Source of the DNA: Argentina anserina
Lineage: Eukaryota > Streptophyta > Magnoliopsida > Rosales > Rosaceae
NCBI RefSeq assembly: GCF_933775445.1
Contig: NC_065873.1
Location: forward strand, 11,656,001-11,720,000
Length of the DNA stretch: 64,000 bases
Direction of reading: 5' to 3'
Shown: positions 23,571-36,108 of the stretch, one piece after another
How positions within the stretch are numbered: the stretch's first letter is position 1
How the letters are laid out: every line of letters begins with the position of its first letter
Notes under the pieces: generated by a model
Databases searched by the model: none
Seen by the model: only the letters and a program-made list of their open reading frames with translations
Told to the model about the DNA's origin: nothing
Position numbers and translations under genes: made by a program

Positions 23571-23576
23571 AATAAA
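23571..23576 (+). terminator. Polyadenylation signal of the first laccase
   Basis: AATAAA 30 nt after the stop codon. Confidence 0.55.
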
Positions 23577-23599
23577 GCATTGTTCTTATCCTTTTTCCT

Positions 23600-24044
23600 T
23601 CAATTTGGATATGTTATTGGGTAAGGATTCAGGAAGTTTCAAATTCATGCCCAACTTCGCAGTTTAGCGTCTAATTCACATCGGCCCAAAAGATCATAAA
23701 GGGGGAATTATGTTCTGAAACTCTTGTTTATTTGTTTTTTTTAAATCTTTTTTCCCCCTTTTGCAGAATCAAAGATTTCATTTCGATAATCTAAAAAATC
23801 ATATCTGACTGCAAAATTTAACTTATTATAGTTTCAACTATCTTCGATTTCAAGAGAGATGTGCACTTCACTAGAGCCTCTCATGAAGCATAACATCTGC
23901 AACAACTAACTTTTTGCGACTCCAGATCATAACCTCCCACTTTCAAGCGGGAGACTATCACTACCAAAAAAAAGATGGAAAAAGTCCACAAATGTTTTAT
24001 GACCTTTGATGGTGCGGCATTTCCATAAAATCCCATAATACTCA
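23600..24044. other. Intergenic, nothing recognised
   Basis: Laccase downstream DNA with no gene or repeat boundary that I can support. Confidence 0.5.
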
Positions 24045-24240
24045 ATCAATGTAATTTTTGCATTATTATGATAAGGCTTAGTCCCACATCGAGGGCAACC
24101 TAGAATGAACTCCACCAATGGGCTATATAATGACTACTACCAACCCAATTAAATTGTAATATTATTACTCCCATATTCTACTTACAATAATAGTGAACTT
24201 GATACTTACTTAGGCATCAGAGTGGGATAAGCCGGTAACA
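24045..24240 (+). mobile_element. Degenerate LTR/TRIM-like fragment
   Basis: Contains GGCTTAGTCCCACATCGAGG, a TATA-like CTATATAATG about 40 bp later, and ACTTACTTAGGCATCAGAGTG. These three motifs occur in this order in many plant TRIM and LTR elements (established pattern, from memory). No second LTR or target duplication is visible, so it is a decayed fragment with approximate limits. Confidence 0.4.
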
Positions 24241-25358
24241 ACAGATCATCCTATCCTAATTGTTTTGCTAGTGTGGCAAGAGAAGCCCCAGCTAGAGAAA
24301 GACTTATCCATGGACCCAGCGAGATTCTCCCGAAATAGTGGGAAACAAAATTGCACTAACAGAATAAAAGTCAAAATGCAATATTACATCATATGTAAGC
24401 AAAACACGTAGTCTTCAAATACAAGCAGCATAGTTATACATTTGATATACGCACATTAAAATTTAACTTACACCCAGTAAAATCAAATTACACCTATCTA
24501 ATTTCCAAGGTTCGAAAAATCACTAAGTGGTCCTCGGTGACTGCTGCCTTAGAGTGCGTAGACCGCTAGACGTCCTTGTAGACAAATTTGTGAATTTTAA
24601 TTTATTTTTATATAATTAAAAATATATAAGGAGTAAAAAAGAGTGGTAAAATTATGTCTTAAATACCAAGTAAATAAAAAATCTAATATAAAGGAAATGC
24701 AAGCATATATTTCCAATTCTTCTAGTTCTTCATATCCCTCAATGATTCGTTGTTTTTTTAAGAAAACAAAATCAAAACTTGATTTGGCCCGCCTATAAGC
24801 TTCATAGATCCGCGTAAACCCATCTAGAGGCCTCCTAGATCTGCCTAGATACCGTTGAGATCAACTTAAACCCCACAACACTTACAAAGCCATGTATAGT
24901 CATTCCTCTCCATGGTCTCCCACCGCCTAGCGCCTAGTAGTCACCTAGGCGGCTGACTTTTTCCACATCACTAATTTCTGTAAAATTTAATAAATTAAAA
25001 ACTTAAAAGTGCTACTGAGCCGTAATTTAGTTGATTAGGTAGACTAACTAACATCATTTATTTCATCGGTTCAAACCTTAGCACACTGACACATGTAAGG
25101 GGTAGAGGTGGGTTAATGAATTGTAATAATATTTTTTTAATAGTGATATCAGAACTCAGTCTAAAAATAATCAACGAAAATCAAATTGTTTAAGCAACTC
25201 TCTTGCCCTTACCAATAATGCTAACATCTTCACCATCACGAATAAAGTAATTCACAGTGATAGTGGACCAGACTTCCTTAAATTGGGAATTTTATTTATC
25301 CTTCCAGACTATGTACCATCTTTCACTTGTAAGGGATTATATGATCTTCTTTCAACCA
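24241..25358. other. Intergenic, possible small hAT-like repeat
   Basis: Between about 24510 and 24970 there are scattered CGCCTAG/CTAGGCGG and CGCTAGACG motifs near the two sides, suggestive of a decayed miniature element. I could not define matched ends. No gene recognised. Confidence 0.3.
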
Positions 25359-25365
25359 TAAGTCA

Positions 25366-28249
25366 ATGTTTGGGTAAGTTACTTTGAGGGGGGAGATGAT
25401 ATTTAACAAGGTTTTCAAACTCTCTCGGGATAAGTCCATTGTTTGGCTAAAAAATGCAACGAAACTTTAAAAAATCGGGGTTTGACACGAGAATATTAGG
25501 AGGAATTTGTATTAAGCCAAATCCTTTCTCCAAATTATGCATCTTCAGGTGTAACCTTGAAAATCCAAAGAAGTGTCTATTTCTCGCTATTTTTTCCGGT
25601 TCCATCGCTTATCTCCAAGTTTCCTCTACTCCAAGGGCTTTCGTTTCTTATTGAATTTATAGGGTTAATTTTGGGTTTTCCGACTTTTATTTGGGGATTC
25701 AATTATACTTTTTATGTTCTTCATTTGCTTATGTGATTTCTCAAACAAATTTGATGTCAATTGTTGGCTACTTGGCTTGCATTCACTCAATCTGAGGGAT
25801 GTTGATTGTTTGCAGTGTTTTGAGTTCTAGGTTTCAAACATGTGAGTAAACAATATGCTCAGTATTCATGATTCGATCTTACAAAGCTCGGGTTGTAAGT
25901 TTCAATATTATAAAGCTTAGTTCTGATGGTCTAATTTTTTTTTCAAATTGGTATCGTTACTGGGTGTGGTGCAGTTTTGCTGAATTATGGGTTTTTTGGT
26001 GTGTTGTGATGTTGTGTTGTTGGTGATTTAATATATAAAACTTTATGCTAGTTTGAGTTTGAAAATTTAAAAGTAGTGAACGTATAAGAGAAAACTGAAC
26101 TGAACATACACATGCATTTCGTTACAATTCAATATTAACTGATAGGATTAGTAAATTTGCAGGGGTGAGTACAAATTCAGTTAGTTGTGCATTATGATCA
26201 ATGAATATGTTCTTTTTGTATAGATAAAAGTAATTACATACATAAAATTTTCTTTTGGTCTAAAGACTTGTATGTTTGCTAAAGTCATTAAGCATTAATG
26301 CATTATTCGAGTAATTCATATCAAGAGACGAGATTTAAATCAACTAATTAAATGAATCTCTCCTTGTTCAATGACTTGAATTAAAATAGTCTGATGCTCA
26401 ACTGTTGTGGTATATATATATATATATCTAGCAATCTTATATTGGCTTGAGGAAAGTTTCTTACTCGATCTCCTTGTCTTTCTTATCGTATTGTAAACCA
26501 AGCAAGTGCAATTTGCTTCTTCATTGAAAATTTTTAACCAAACTCTTAATAGACCAAATAGGCAAATATATATCATGGAAATTGAATGGCGAAGTAGGGT
26601 CAGTTGCTCCTTTTATCATGTATATACATTAGAAGTTAAATGAATATTGACAATATTTTTTTCATCACATTGTACCTTACTGACTCCTAGTTCAATTTTC
26701 TGGAAATATGTTGTAGATGAATTCATTTTATGTTCATTTTTTGTGTAAAGTCTTTTTCTATTTGTAAAGTTCTTTGACACCCATATGTGTAATGGGGGCA
26801 GTCTCCAATATATGGTCTTCCTCATAACCTCTTCATTTTTTCAACAATAATTTGGGAAAGAAAGTTACAAAAGGAAAGGATAAGAAGCAAAATGGTATGA
26901 AAAAAGAAGATGATGGAGGAAAATACTTCTAATGGAATCCGAAAATGGATAGTACATTGGCCGATATTCTTAAAAGTGAGAGATAACAATGGCACAAAGG
27001 TGATGGTGGGTGGAAATCTGAAGCATTTACTTCAACTGCATTGAAGATGTCAACCATATATAATGTGCATGTGATAAATATAATGTGAAAAATCACCTTA
27101 AAGGTTGGAAGAAGACTTATGGAGTAGTTTATGATTTCTTAAGCCAAAGTGACTTTAATTGGAACAGTGGTCGTAAGATGATAATCGTGGATGACGACAG
27201 TGTGTGGAGTGAATATGCAAAGTTATGATTTGTGTTGTATGTTAAGGAATAGTGTTATTGCTCATTTCAAGTTACTTTAATCAACTATTTGTAGTGACCA
27301 CACTGATAATCACTAGGATTCATGTTTTTACTTTGAAGCTAAATTCTCTTGTTTCCACATGTTTTTCATGACAGACACACCCTGAGTCTTCAAAGTATCG
27401 CTTCAAGACAATTGCCAATTAGGATGATATTGTGGACTTGTGTGCAAAGGATAGAGCAACCGGTTATGGGATTGAAAATATTGAGGATGCAAGTGAGACT
27501 ATGAGCATTGAAGAGGACAATACTAGCCTCAATAGAATAGAAAGAAGTTTTCATAATGATAGTTTGAAGAGAAAAACCGTTTCTTCTACTTCAACAGTTA
27601 CACCACATCCAAAAAAGGTGAAAGCAGATGAAACAATTGCTATGGGGGTATCCGAAATGGCTTCTTCAATCAAAAACATGATATCATGTATGGTTTCAAC
27701 ATTGAAAAAGAATGCAAATGTTATGGTTGATGAAGTTTATGACGAGTTATGGCAATACCTAATTTAGAAGATCTTCGGTGGAGAGTAATTGAGGTGTTTG
27801 CCAACAATCCCACAAAGTTTCAGATATTGAAGAAGATTCTAATTGAGAAGAAAAACGAATTTCTATTGAAGTCAATGCCATAAAATTTTTGAATTTATAT
27901 GTTCTTGTTGTCGTGTTTGATATGTTATCAATGTTTCTTAGAATATTCAACATTTTCATATTATGAATGTAAGTATGATGTGATCCAATTTGTGATAGAG
28001 ACTTCAATTGTTGCATGTTTGAAATAATTTGGTGACACAAATTCTTCATGCTTTCTGATAATTTGGGTAAAAGAAAATAATTACTTGTTAAAACATAAAT
28101 ATGTTTACAAATTCCATGATTAAATCTCTTTATCAAAGAAATTACCCAAACAAGTTATTTTAATAGTCCACTCACTTAAGTCCCTTCATTTTAATATCTC
28201 ATCATTTTGAAATCCCTTAGAACTTCCAAGTCCTTGCCCAAACATAGTG
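25366..28249. mobile_element. PIF/Harbinger-like element remnant
   Basis: Loosely inverted ends: ATGTTTGGGTAAGTTACTT on the left, and the inverse of the right border reads ATGTTTGGGCAAGGACTT. TAAGTCA occurs just outside both sides (25359-25365 and 28250-28256) and includes TAA, the usual Harbinger target. Inside is a broken Myb/SANT-like gene of the type that accompanies Harbinger transposases. No DDE transposase was seen. The borders are tentative. Confidence 0.4.
26933..27883 (+). pseudogene. Myb/SANT-like (L10-interacting MYB / Harbinger ORF1-type) pseudogene
   Basis: Translation pieces follow the plant Myb/SANT-like DNA-binding domain closely: WNPKMDSTLADILKSER, KGDGGWKSEAFTSTALKM, NHLKGWKKTYGVVYDF, then DDDSVWSEYAK. 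After an intron-like gap come SKYRFKTIAN and DDIVDLCAKDRATGYG, an acidic SETMSIEEDN stretch and a C terminus ending NEFLLKSMP. The reading frame is broken at several points: TAA after SER, a frameshift near the VHV segment, and TAG in place of the tryptophan in the expected IANWDD. In intact relatives this protein type binds DNA and acts with a Harbinger transposase or with plant receptor-kinase signalling. This copy cannot make a full protein. Confidence 0.8.
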
Positions 28250-28314
28250 TAAGTCATTACCAATGATTTTCAATTTAATGTCAAATGCATCACTTCAAAA
28301 GCAGTAGAGGTATG

Positions 28315-29660
28315 TCACTTTTGGTGGGCTTATAAGCCCCTTAACTTATAAGTTAAGGTAGTTTGGTTGTTTGGTGAAGACAAAAAAACAAGTGAGTTTT
28401 CTTAAAAGTCATGGTGGTTTTAAGAGGAATTGGATAAGTTGCCCAGACCCTCATTTGACTTATAAGCATAAGTTAGAAAAATACGGGCACTGTAGCGATT
28501 AAATGAAATTTTCAAAATATTGTTGTATACCTTTGTGAACTTCAACACATTACCCAAGACCCATGTTCTTCATTTTTCGACAACTCCTCTCCGTCTCTCT
28601 TGTTCTCTCTCTGGATGCTCTCCTGAGTCCGGTTAACAGCATTCCTCCGACGTTGCTCTCACCTGTAGCCACAGGTTTGGCAAGGAGGTTTGGATTTGAT
28701 GAGTTTGAAATCATTTGTCTATTTTCTTTCCTTTTACTAGGATTCAAACTTTCAAATTGGGTAATTGGTCCTAATGCATTTTTGTATTTAGAATAAAGGA
28801 TTTCATGAAACTGGGTATCAGTTGGTTATAAATCCTGGTCAAATTGAATGAATTTGCTTTTTGGTTAATTTTCTATTGATATATGTTTCCATAGTTGAAT
28901 TGTGTATTAATAGTGGTAGCCATGGTATTGAGTTTTGAGTTTTGATGAAATCGGGTAATTGGGAATTGAGTTTTTGCCGATGATATCAAGAAAATTCTCA
29001 GATCAGGTGCTTTGTCTAATAGTGTTCTTTGTATCAATACGATTGGGAAGCTATTTTTTTTCTCTCAATTTGTGTTTGTTTAGGATCACATTTAGCCATT
29101 CACACTCAAGCAAAAGGATATGAGAACGTCAAATGGTAGTGTTGAAGTTCGACCGAGCAGTAATTATATTCCTTGTTGGTGAGTTGACATCATTGGATAG
29201 GTTGAAATTCTTTATTCTTTGTGTTTTAGTACAAGCTTATGAAAGTTGGGGCTAATGTGCAATAGCTATATTGCACCAGGCTTCTATGGAATTAAAAACA
29301 TATGAATCACTGATGACTAGCACTAATAACATGTATAAAAATAAGATTGCATGTTTGATTCTATGGTTATATCACTCTTATGATGGATGCATTTCAATTA
29401 TTTTTTGTCATAAGAAAATTAATAAGACATCAAGTCCATTTAAAAAAAAAGAAATAAAATTATTTCATGTCCAAATATGTCATTCTATTAACAAAAGCAT
29501 AAGCCAGTTTGAGTTTATCAAGTACATTGACACGACTTCTGCCTTAACATCTACTTATAATAAATTAGTTTACCAAACATTCAACTACTTATCAGTTACT
29601 TATTCCCAGAAATAAGTATAAGTCAGATTTTCTTATAAGTCATAGCTGACCAAACGCAGC
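28315..29660. mobile_element. Possible DNA transposon rich in TTATAAG motifs at its ends
   Basis: The left side reads GGCTTATAAGCC then CTTATAAGTTAAGG then TTTGGTTGTTTGGTG. The inverse of the right side reads GGCTGCGTTTGGTCAGCTAT then GACTTATAAG. Such TTTGGTC and TTATAAG ends are common in plant hAT or Harbinger miniature elements. No clear target duplication. The interior is AT-rich, with one open stretch (28563-28796) that I do not recognise. Confidence 0.3.
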
Positions 29661-29789
29661 CGTAATGCTCTTAAACATTTGGGTTTGCCAATAGCAGATC
29701 AGAACCATCACCAACCAGTTAAGGCACTCTTCCCAAAAGCAACTAGTCCAACACAAGGCCCATCCCTTGGGTAACGCTCTTAGGCTTCA

Positions 29790-31100
29790 CTATTGAATGA
29801 TCAGTTCGATTACTCGACATCAATATTAACCCTGTAAGCATCATTAATAATATAAAACAATAGGGTATTGTTCACAAGACGGGGATCCAGCCAGGTTAAA
29901 AATCACAAACTAACAACGAATTCATAAGAATTTATAAGATTTAGGATATAAGTTTCGATAGGTAAGGTTTAAGAACAGAAAATAAAACTTAAACTAATAG
30001 ATACATGTGATCAACCAACTAACACACAATATATCACCAAAACAAATCATATATAGCCAACGAAATTGAAGTTCATTCTCCCTAAAGTTTATGCCAAAAC
30101 AAGTCAAGAACAACTAAGGTTGGACCATGCAATCTAGGCTCATACTTGGCATCATATATGCATAGACACTTAATACATTCAACTATTGCTACCGTCATTC
30201 ATCAAAATCTAACATACTTATCCTTCCATGCAATTCCAAAGCCACGCATATTGAATTCATTAAGCATGTCACCTACTTAACCAACAATCATGGAATTTCG
30301 AAAATCACATAGAAGAGATAAATATGTTCATAGCACAAGTCTTTAATCCAACAACCTAAATATCATGCTACTACTCGCATATATAACACTTAGATATCGA
30401 AATCATCCATAACCAGTACAACAAAAAACTAAAAGATCATAGAACAAAAATCAAACTCGTCATCTTCATATAACTTGAAATCAATAAACAACTTCATAGA
30501 AAAAGTCGAAATAAATTAACAAAACCAAATACATAGTCATCCAAAAACAGAAACTAAAACACGAAATCAAATCTAGAAGGGTAATGGTAACATTTTATGA
30601 TGTCTTACTCGGTGTCACAAAGGAGAAAATAAGTCTTCTAGGTGAATGGATCTTCAAGCTGAAACCGCACTTGAAGGCAAATAATGGTGAAGGTATGATG
30701 AAATCGGTTATAGGAATTTCTAAATTGGTGAGTATGGAATTCGGTAGAGCTTTGACTAGTATGTGTGCAAGGTTGATGATGATGTCTCAATGATGTCGTG
30801 CCTCTATATATAGGAGTCAAAATAGCCTTCATGCCATCACATTAAGGAGATAGAATCGGTTTGGGATGCTGAAATCTTCTTTGATATAGACTTTGATTCT
30901 TGAACTCTAAATCCAACTTGATGTAGGAAACCAAATCTAAATGGGAGACAACCAAGAGATACACGGCAACTCTCCTTCTTGAACTAGGAAATGCTAGGCT
31001 GACATCTCTTCTCTCCTCATCCAACTTGGACATGATCTCCTTGTCCAACTAGGAATGCATCACAGCTCCACTACTCCTTGTCCATCTAGAATTTGTCTTT
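29790..31100 (-). repeat. Dispersed repeat family, copy 1
   Basis: Shares ordered blocks with 47130-48300 in the same orientation: GATTACTCGACATCAATATTAACC, GGGTATTGTTCACAAGACGGGGATCC, ACATGTGATCAACCAAC, TGTGTGCAAGGTTGATGAT, then a TATATATAG block. The minus-strand motif GGATCC...GAACAATACCC resembles the GTATCCACAGGGA-type sequence found beside plant Gypsy-type LTR elements, so the family is probably LTR-retrotransposon derived (inference). It encodes nothing recognisable. Confidence 0.6.
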
Positions 31101-31780
31101 CGTGAAAAGAAATCGACAAATAAGGAATAGGAAATAATGAAAATAGGAAAGTAGAATCCTAGATGAGTAAGGAATCATAGCTCAATAAGGATTTCTAACA
31201 CTTAGTACAATTTCATCATCAATTTATTCATATTCGGCATAGCTCTACCTAAACATACAAAATTACAAATATGAACTTAAAACAACTAAATAAGAAGTAA
31301 CAAAGCATAAAAATATGACATATATACATTAAGAACGTCACACTTTGTGCTCATATCATTGAATCCATTCCAAATGTAGTGCAGTCCATCATAGCCCTCA
31401 CTCTTGAATTTTCTTGGTCTTCACATCCTTAGTAGTGTACTCTAATTCTATACTTGTATTATAGGGAACCATGTCTTTCAGTAGGGTTCTCTCCATCTTA
31501 TCTTACTTTAGATGATAACACAAACTAAATTAGCTCAGGTTGGCACGTCCTCAATATATTGCATGCACATGATGAATATTGCGTTCTTTCTAGTATGAAT
31601 ATAGTATTTTGTGATTAGAAAACTCTTACAACATCTTATATCTTCTTTATCTAAACAATTTATATAGCAACACGTAATGTATAACTCATTTTACTAATGC
31701 AAAGCTTAATAGATTTGCAATACGAAAAATTTAAATTTCAAAGTCAATAAACTTCAAATACTAAGCAACAACAAATGGCA
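31101..31780. other. Intergenic, nothing recognised
   Basis: AT-rich, no supported feature. It may include the outer part of the adjacent dispersed repeat. Confidence 0.5.
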
Positions 31781-31781
31781 A

Positions 31782-31830
31782 AAGAAGAAGAAGAAGAAGA
31801 AGAAGAAGAAGAAGAAGAAGAAGAAGAAGA
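31782..31830. repeat. (AAG)16 microsatellite
   Basis: Uninterrupted AAG trinucleotide run of about 49 bp. Confidence 0.97.
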
Positions 31831-34800
31831 CAACCGATCAATGAAATCGCTCTCTCAAAGAGTCTTAATTTGTACAAATCTTTTCATCAATCTATCAATT
31901 TAACCCATAATAGAAAAACCACAAACAATAACACCATGGAGGACTCGGAACAAACCGAACAATTTGAACAAAAACCACAAACAATTTGAATAAACTAAAC
32001 ATTGAAGCAAAATAATAAGCAAATATCAAAGAACCTGTGTTTCATTCTTCAAAACACAACCAAAGAAATCCAAGTTCGACAACTCCTTCTACAATCTCAT
32101 TTACATATAAATCGTATTTCACTTTGGATGTAGTGAAATCAATCTCAACAAAAACTCAATTAAATAGAGGCAGAAAGATTACCTCAAACACAAACAACGC
32201 GAGATCAAATCCAAACCCAAAATCGATATGCGAGCTATTCCATAAAAAGATTTAAAGTTTCTGGACGACGAAGGCAATCCAAAAATAATATTAAAATGGA
32301 TCATCATTTGGAATTATCTACATATGCTCATCACGAAAGACATGTCTAGATGTCAGTCCTGTTATGCAAGATTGTCATCTAGTTCATAAGCGACTTTCAT
32401 TTTACACGTTTTTAGTGAGACAAGTCGTTTGCTTAATTGTATGCTAGTTTATCTTGCTAGCTTGGAGTCTTAAAATGGATGATTTTTGGGTGGATGATAC
32501 ACCCCATTTTATTATAGACGTCCTTATTGATGATAATTGTAATGTTGCAAGAGGTTTATGCCCTTAATCTGCTCATTGTACTCTCCATATTTAAGTGATA
32601 ATAATATTATAGGTATGTGTAGCTATACACCTAGACCCATGTTAAATAGAAAGAGGAAAGAAATATGGGTAATTCTAAAGCCCATATTCCCCAATCTGAA
32701 AGCTCAAGAATGTCGCCTCCTTAGTATTGATTGTTTTTTCGATATAACAAACTAAGCAAACAAACTAGAGGCAAAAGCCTCTATTTTAAACTAAGCCAGA
32801 AACATTAAAAGAAATAGCCTTAATTACAAAGGAAGAAATAGCCTCCATTTTACATCCTCCTTGGTATTGATTAGGGATGGATCTAGCCTATTTTTTACGT
32901 GACTCAAGCATCCCCAAGCTTAAGACAAGGAAAAAATAACTTGGTTTTAAATCTTTTGATTTTGGGATTCACCTAAGCCAAGCATCCCCAAATAACCAAC
33001 ACTACTCATTTGTTTTCCTTCCAAACTTTACTCTTCTTCCTCAATAGCGTGTCCTCAATCAAGTATCTCTTCTTCTATAATGCTAGCTAGGTTAATTACT
33101 AGATATTACGTTGCTTATTTATTCAAATGTGTATTTGTGTTAGATTTTGACTATGCCGTTTTGTCTGATATATACAAGTATTCTTTTTTTTTTCAATAGG
33201 TATATGTGTCTATTAGACTAAAATGAAAAAAATTTGAGTTCAAACCAAAGTGTTCGAAAACAAATTGCATCATGGTTTCAATGAAATGTCCCGTCTACAA
33301 GTCCAAATCTAAACTATATTCATTTCTTATCTTTCTTAAACTTTATTGATCAGCTGTGATCTTTAATTTAGTTTTCATTAGTCATATCTTAACCTTTCGA
33401 ACCGCTAATAAAATGCTTTTGTAAATGATTTTGGATTACGATGTACTACATGAATATTTTATTTAGTTAATTTATGTTTTATGTATATATGCATTAGAAG
33501 AGTAAGCCTCATTACAATTATTGACTAGGTAGATCGATTTTGATTTCAATTAGTATAAATTCTTTCGCACCATCGAGATTCTCCACTGTTTTTTTATAGT
33601 TAAGTTCAAGTATCCTCAATGATCTAATCTTGGATCCGCCACTAGTATTGATTCAGCAATGTGTATGGCAATGTACAAATTATACACCATTAGACTATTG
33701 GTCTGTCAGTTTACACTTGTAAGCATGGAAATATGTGAATATCAATATTGGCATGAAGAGATCAACCAAGTTGGCCCTAAGTTAGTTTGAATTTTGAACG
33801 AGTAGCCAATATTGAAAGTTGGTGCAAATCGTTTTTGGCACTACAAATGGTAAGCCAATCAAATACGTGGATGCAAAGAGACACATATATACGCTCCCAT
33901 ATGAAGTCGCTATCTCCCTCGTTTTGCTTCTATATATCATGTTTTGTTACTCTATCATGACTAAAACATTGGAATTCTGCTCCACTGCTGAGGGTTTGTC
34001 CCTTCGAGCATATTTGCATGCTGCCTGGATGCATGAATTTTTAAATATTGGTAGAAGGTGACTCCAAGATTTTGATTGACAGTCAAATTTTCTCAAGTTT
34101 GTATCTTATTTTCTTAGTTCAGTTTCACTCAAGCATATGACAAGGGAAGCAATTTTCCTAGTAGATGCTATTGCTAAAGTTATCATGATCTTGCTCAGTA
34201 ATGGAACATATCTCTACCTCTAGCTGCTAACCGAGTTTGATAAATTGATAATTTATGTTAGTTGTACTAGAAGTTGGGAATTTTCTTACGTACCCACATG
34301 TATATGATACCCACATTTACAAATATGATAATAAATTTGTCGTAATTGTAATAAAACAAATCATTATTTAGGTAGTTGTTGTTAATTATAGGTAATTATT
34401 TTACTTACAACATTTTACAAGTTTTTGAACAAATTATTGAAACATGATAATTTTGTTCAATAATATGTAAATGTGTAAAATGAATCTGATAATTTTATTG
34501 TCAATGTCATAATTTAGTTCAATTAACTTATTGTCAATGTAATAATTTTATTCAATTAGTTATAAATGATTGTATGATATACATTCCACTAGAGGATCAC
34601 GTAGAAGTTGTACCTCGTAATTTTATTCACCTTGTAGAAATAAAAACAGAAACGAGTCTCACGTCGGTGCTATTGTTGGCAATGATCTAGTGGATGCTAC
34701 ACCAGACCTCCATCTCGACCTACTCGTGGATGAAGAGCTAGCTTGTGGTTGAGAATGAAGAGTCTTTGAAGTATTCAGAGGCTTACTTTCGATCTTTCTC

Positions 34801-35246
34801 ATGTTGGCCTTCATATTGATGGTGATGACATTTGGGATGTCTCAGTCTCCAAGGCCAGAAGTGCATAACTACAACTACCATTAGAACTGGCGTGAGGCAC
34901 CTTGAGACGGGGACAACTTTTTACTTTGTATATATCCAGTTCTGACTGGCTTTCAATATATTAATGAAAGTTAAAAAGTTCATTTATTTCATCGGCGTGA
35001 TACAATATTGGTTGAGATATAAACGAAATAACAAACTACTAATAAGTGTTAGACAACATTTTGATTTACAAAATACTCATTTCCTAATTTGATAAAACAA
35101 ATTAGGACAAAACATTATAAATAAGGACCATAGAAAAGTTGTCACATGTCATATGATATTTTATTTGTTTGCCCATTTACCCCATTACATTTAAGAGAAT
35201 TCAAAATTCATTCTCACTACCACATATCACATCTACATATATGCCT
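31831..35246. other. Intergenic, no supported gene
   Basis: AT-rich, with only short frames. The stretch 34640-34960 is more GC-rich and ends TTTCAATATATTAATGAAAG, resembling the 3' tail of a plant LINE in + orientation, but no protein domain could be read. Nothing else recognised. Confidence 0.4.
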
Positions 35247-35249
35247 GCT

Positions 35250-35505
35250 AATGTCGACTAAGAAATTAGTTGTTGCTATTGACTAAGAAGCTAATTGCTA
35301 CTGTCGATTAAGTAGCTACTTGCTACTGTCGATTAAGTAGCTATTTGCTACTGTCGACTTAGAAACTAGCTGTTACTGTTGATTTTAATCAAACCAACAG
35401 CTACTATCTAATTAAGTAACCTACTATTGTCAAGTATGAAACTACATGATATTGCTGACTTGAAAGGTACTACTGTCGGCTGGAAAGGTACATGTTACTG
35501 TCATC
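35250..35505. repeat. 25-bp minisatellite, about ten units
   Basis: Diverged tandem units of GATTAAGTAGCTACTTGCTACTGTC type. The central two or three are almost identical; the outer ones have drifted and vary slightly in length. Confidence 0.85.
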
Positions 35506-36100
35506 AATGAATCTAGTTTTTTTTATACAACATCAATGAATCTAGTTGTTACTATAGTTTTAATGAGAAAAATTTGAAATTTCAAAATTTCTAAAAAAAA
35601 TATGCAATATGGAACTTAAATGAGAGCTCATGAAGTAAGAAGCAACTTTATATATTGGCTCACCTCCAAATTGCCTGTGGTTTGGCCGGAAAATTTAAAA
35701 TTACTGGAAAAATCTAAAAAATGAGGAGAAAGAAACTTGTTTAATCTGTGAGTAACAACTTGGTAATTTTCACGAAAATGGTTGTTTTTTGAACATTTCA
35801 ATATTAATTAAGTAATCAGGTTTGGGTCCACTTATTTTTAGGCTTAAGTTTATGTCCTAATTTATATAATAAATATGTAAATTAAAATGAGTTTTTAGTT
35901 AATTCAAAATATTGTCTAGTATTAATAGTAATTTTTTATAAACAAAATCCTATGAAACTGCGATTGATTACATATACCATGACGAGTCTAATTTCTTTGA
36001 ACTCATTGATCATATGATTTGAATAGTACCCACAATCGATAGCAAAATAACTATATATCTACTCTTCAAAACTAAGTCGAAATATTATCACATCACGAGT
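35506..36100. other. Intergenic, nothing recognised
   Basis: AT-rich with no supported feature. Confidence 0.5.
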
Positions 36101-36108
36101 AAAAGCTC

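Noticed and set aside
28563..28796. 77-codon hydrophobic frame as a small membrane protein gene
   Set aside because: No homologous motif, promoter or splice context. It lies in AT-rich probable transposon DNA.
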